A stretch of DNA of 5,996 bases from Bacteroidota bacterium. GTDB taxonomy: Bacteria; Bacteroidota; Bacteroidia; Cytophagales; Cyclobacteriaceae. The DNA lies in NCBI GenBank assembly GCA_024643595.1, contig JAHEMS010000232.1, positions 1 to 5,996 on the forward strand. The letters run 5' to 3'. Position numbers and translations under genes: made by a program. A model generated the notes under the pieces. That model saw only the letters and a program-made list of their open reading frames with translations. It did not search any database and was not told the origin of the DNA. Of this stretch, positions 4,965 to 5,996 are shown one piece after another (position 1 is the first letter of the stretch; each line of letters opens with the position of its first letter).

Positions 4965-5996
4965 CTAAGGGCGAACCGGTGTTCCATCGCTCTTTCTCAC
5001 CTGCGTCCACTCATTCAACTGCTTTTCAGGAATCGGATATTTAGCTGCCAGCTTTTCATTGACATCCACCCCTAATCCCGGTGCTTCATTAACCGACATG
5101 TATCCATTCTTCATGGTTGGACAACCCGGAAAAATCTCCTGCAACTCGGGTGAAAATGAAACTGCCTCCTGCACGCCAAAATTCCAGACATTTAAATCGA
5201 TGTGCGCATTGGCAGCATGTCCTACCGGTGAAACATCACCAGGTCCATGCCATGCCGTGCGGATATTAAATGCTTCACCCAGGCGGGCTACTTTCATCGC
5301 TGGGGTAATACCTCCTATTTGAGAAATGTGGATACGGATGAAATCAAACAATCGTTGAGACATTGGTTCTACCCATTCATGCGGATTGTTGAAGAGTTCT
5401 CCCATCGCAATAGGCACGCTTGTTTGCTGACGTAGCAGCTTAAAATATCCGTTGTTCTCCGGTGAGAATGGATCTTCAATAAAAAACGGCCGGTAAGGTT
5501 CCAGATTTTTTATGAGCTGAATGGCATCACTCGGTTGTATACGTTCATGAACGTCATGCAATAGTTCTACTTCATCACCACAAACTCTTCTTGTCTCTTT
5601 AAAGATTTCTGGAACAGTTCTCAGGTAGCGGTAAGTATCCATGAAATTATCCTGCGGCATTCCAAATCCACTGTCCTTGAAATCCTGCTTGGTAATGCTG
5701 GTAGCTCCATATCCACCTAATGCCTGGGTAGCTCCATATCCACCCAGCTGTATGCGCACATATTTAAATCCCTGTTCCATTTTTTTCTTCGCATCCTGGG
5801 CAACTTCTTCAACGGTATTGCCGCTGGCATGTGAATAGCAAGGAACTGCAAACCGGCATTTTCCTCCCAACAACTGGTACACAGGCATGTTGGCACGCTT
5901 CCCTTTAATATCCCAAAGTGCCTGGTCAAGTCCGCTGAGTGCGTTGTTCAACACTGGACCATTTCTCCAATAAGAACTAACATAAGCGGTCTGCCA
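4965..5996 (-). CDS. RspA/mannonate dehydratase-like enolase-superfamily protein, C-terminal 343 aa (5' end outside window)
   Basis: The frame stays open to the window edge (the first visible residues are WQTAYVSSYWRNGPV), so the start is missing and the GTG at 5954 is internal. Counting from the edge, the capping domain ends near NMPVYQLLGG (36-45) and the barrel follows. Arg81 (YVRIQ) matches the active-site Arg of mannonate dehydratase-type enzymes. Asp148 and His150 (LLHDVHERI), Glu174 (FFIEDP) and Glu200 (AMGELF) match the metal ligands and second-strand His, and His250 (TAWHGPGD) the late catalytic His. The best match from memory is the RspA/D-mannonate dehydratase group, which removes water from an aldonic acid to give a 2-keto-3-deoxy sugar acid; low-activity relatives exist, so the substrate is uncertain. 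Residues 85-102 contain a duplicated GGYGAT unit. It is the first gene of a pair with the Tat-exported paralogue. Whether it also has an export signal cannot be seen. Confidence 0.92.
   Translation of the reverse strand, partial: WQTAYVSSYWRNGPVLNNALSGLDQALWDIKGKRANMPVYQLLGGKCRFAVPCYSHASGNTVEEVAQDAKKKMEQGFKYVRIQLGGYGATQALGGYGATSITKQDFKDSGFGMPQDNFMDTYRYLRTVPEIFKETRRVCGDEVELLHDVHERIQPSDAIQLIKNLEPYRPFFIEDPFSPENNGYFKLLRQQTSVPIAMGELFNNPHEWVEPMSQRLFDFIRIHISQIGGITPAMKVARLGEAFNIRTAWHGPGDVSPVGHAANAHIDLNVWNFGVQEAVSFSPELQEIFPGCPTMKNGYMSVNEAPGLGVDVNEKLAAKYPIPEKQLNEWTQVRKSDGTPVRP
5693..5744 (-). repeat. Tandem 25/27-bp duplication inside the RspA-like gene
   Basis: The plus strand reads TAATGC-TG-GTAGCTCC... 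(5693-5717, 25 bp) directly followed by TAATGCCTGGGTAGCTCC... (5718-5744, 27 bp). The last 18 bases, GGTAGCTCCATATCCACC, are identical, and the copies differ by two inserted bases. In protein this gives GGYGATQAL followed by GGYGATSIT. The reading frame is preserved. Confidence 0.8.

Overview
The window looks like chromosomal DNA of a member of the Bacteroidota, perhaps the Cytophagales/Chitinophagia side. This is inferred from the protein families, start codons with no clear Shine-Dalgarno sequence, a signal peptide followed by Gln, and an exported (Tat) sugar-acid enzyme. I cannot name a genus. There are no rRNA or tRNA genes, CRISPR arrays or recognisable insertion sequences.

Layout. (1) 1-726 (+): the 3' end of a mitochondrial-type aconitase gene. 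Its reading frame continues without a stop into a tail of about 115 residues, rich in Lys/Ala/Val/Pro and resembling histone H1. A strong hairpin terminator follows. (2) 727-1240: gene-poor. It holds that terminator, a possible 53-residue secreted peptide (-), a 43-codon open frame (+), a terminator for the next minus-strand genes, and a perfect 17-base palindrome. (3) 1241-2327 (-): a probable two-gene unit of a secreted 250-residue protein with an internal domain duplication and a 91-residue protein; both look like ferredoxin-like (dimeric alpha/beta barrel) folds. (4) 2328-2564: divergent promoter region with a palindrome and a tiny hydrophobic open frame. (5) 2565-3199 (+): a lipoprotein alpha/beta hydrolase whose lipoprotein signal and body lie in different frames, so one base appears to be missing. 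(6) 3235-3507 (-): a small membrane-anchored protein with a His/Met-rich stretch. (7) 3581-5996 (-): two consecutive enolase-superfamily (mandelate racemase/sugar-acid dehydratase type) genes. The downstream one carries a twin-arginine signal; the upstream one resembles RspA/mannonate dehydratase, is cut by the window edge, and contains a short tandem duplication.

How the genes fit together. The two enolase-superfamily genes probably belong to a sugar-acid catabolic cluster extending beyond the right edge. The aconitase belongs to the TCA cycle and is unrelated to the rest. The observation most worth pursuing is the fusion of an H1-like, nucleic-acid-binding type tail to aconitase. The frameshifted hydrolase and the 25/27-bp duplication are the next most concrete. 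I found no clear multi-gene defence or mobile system here.
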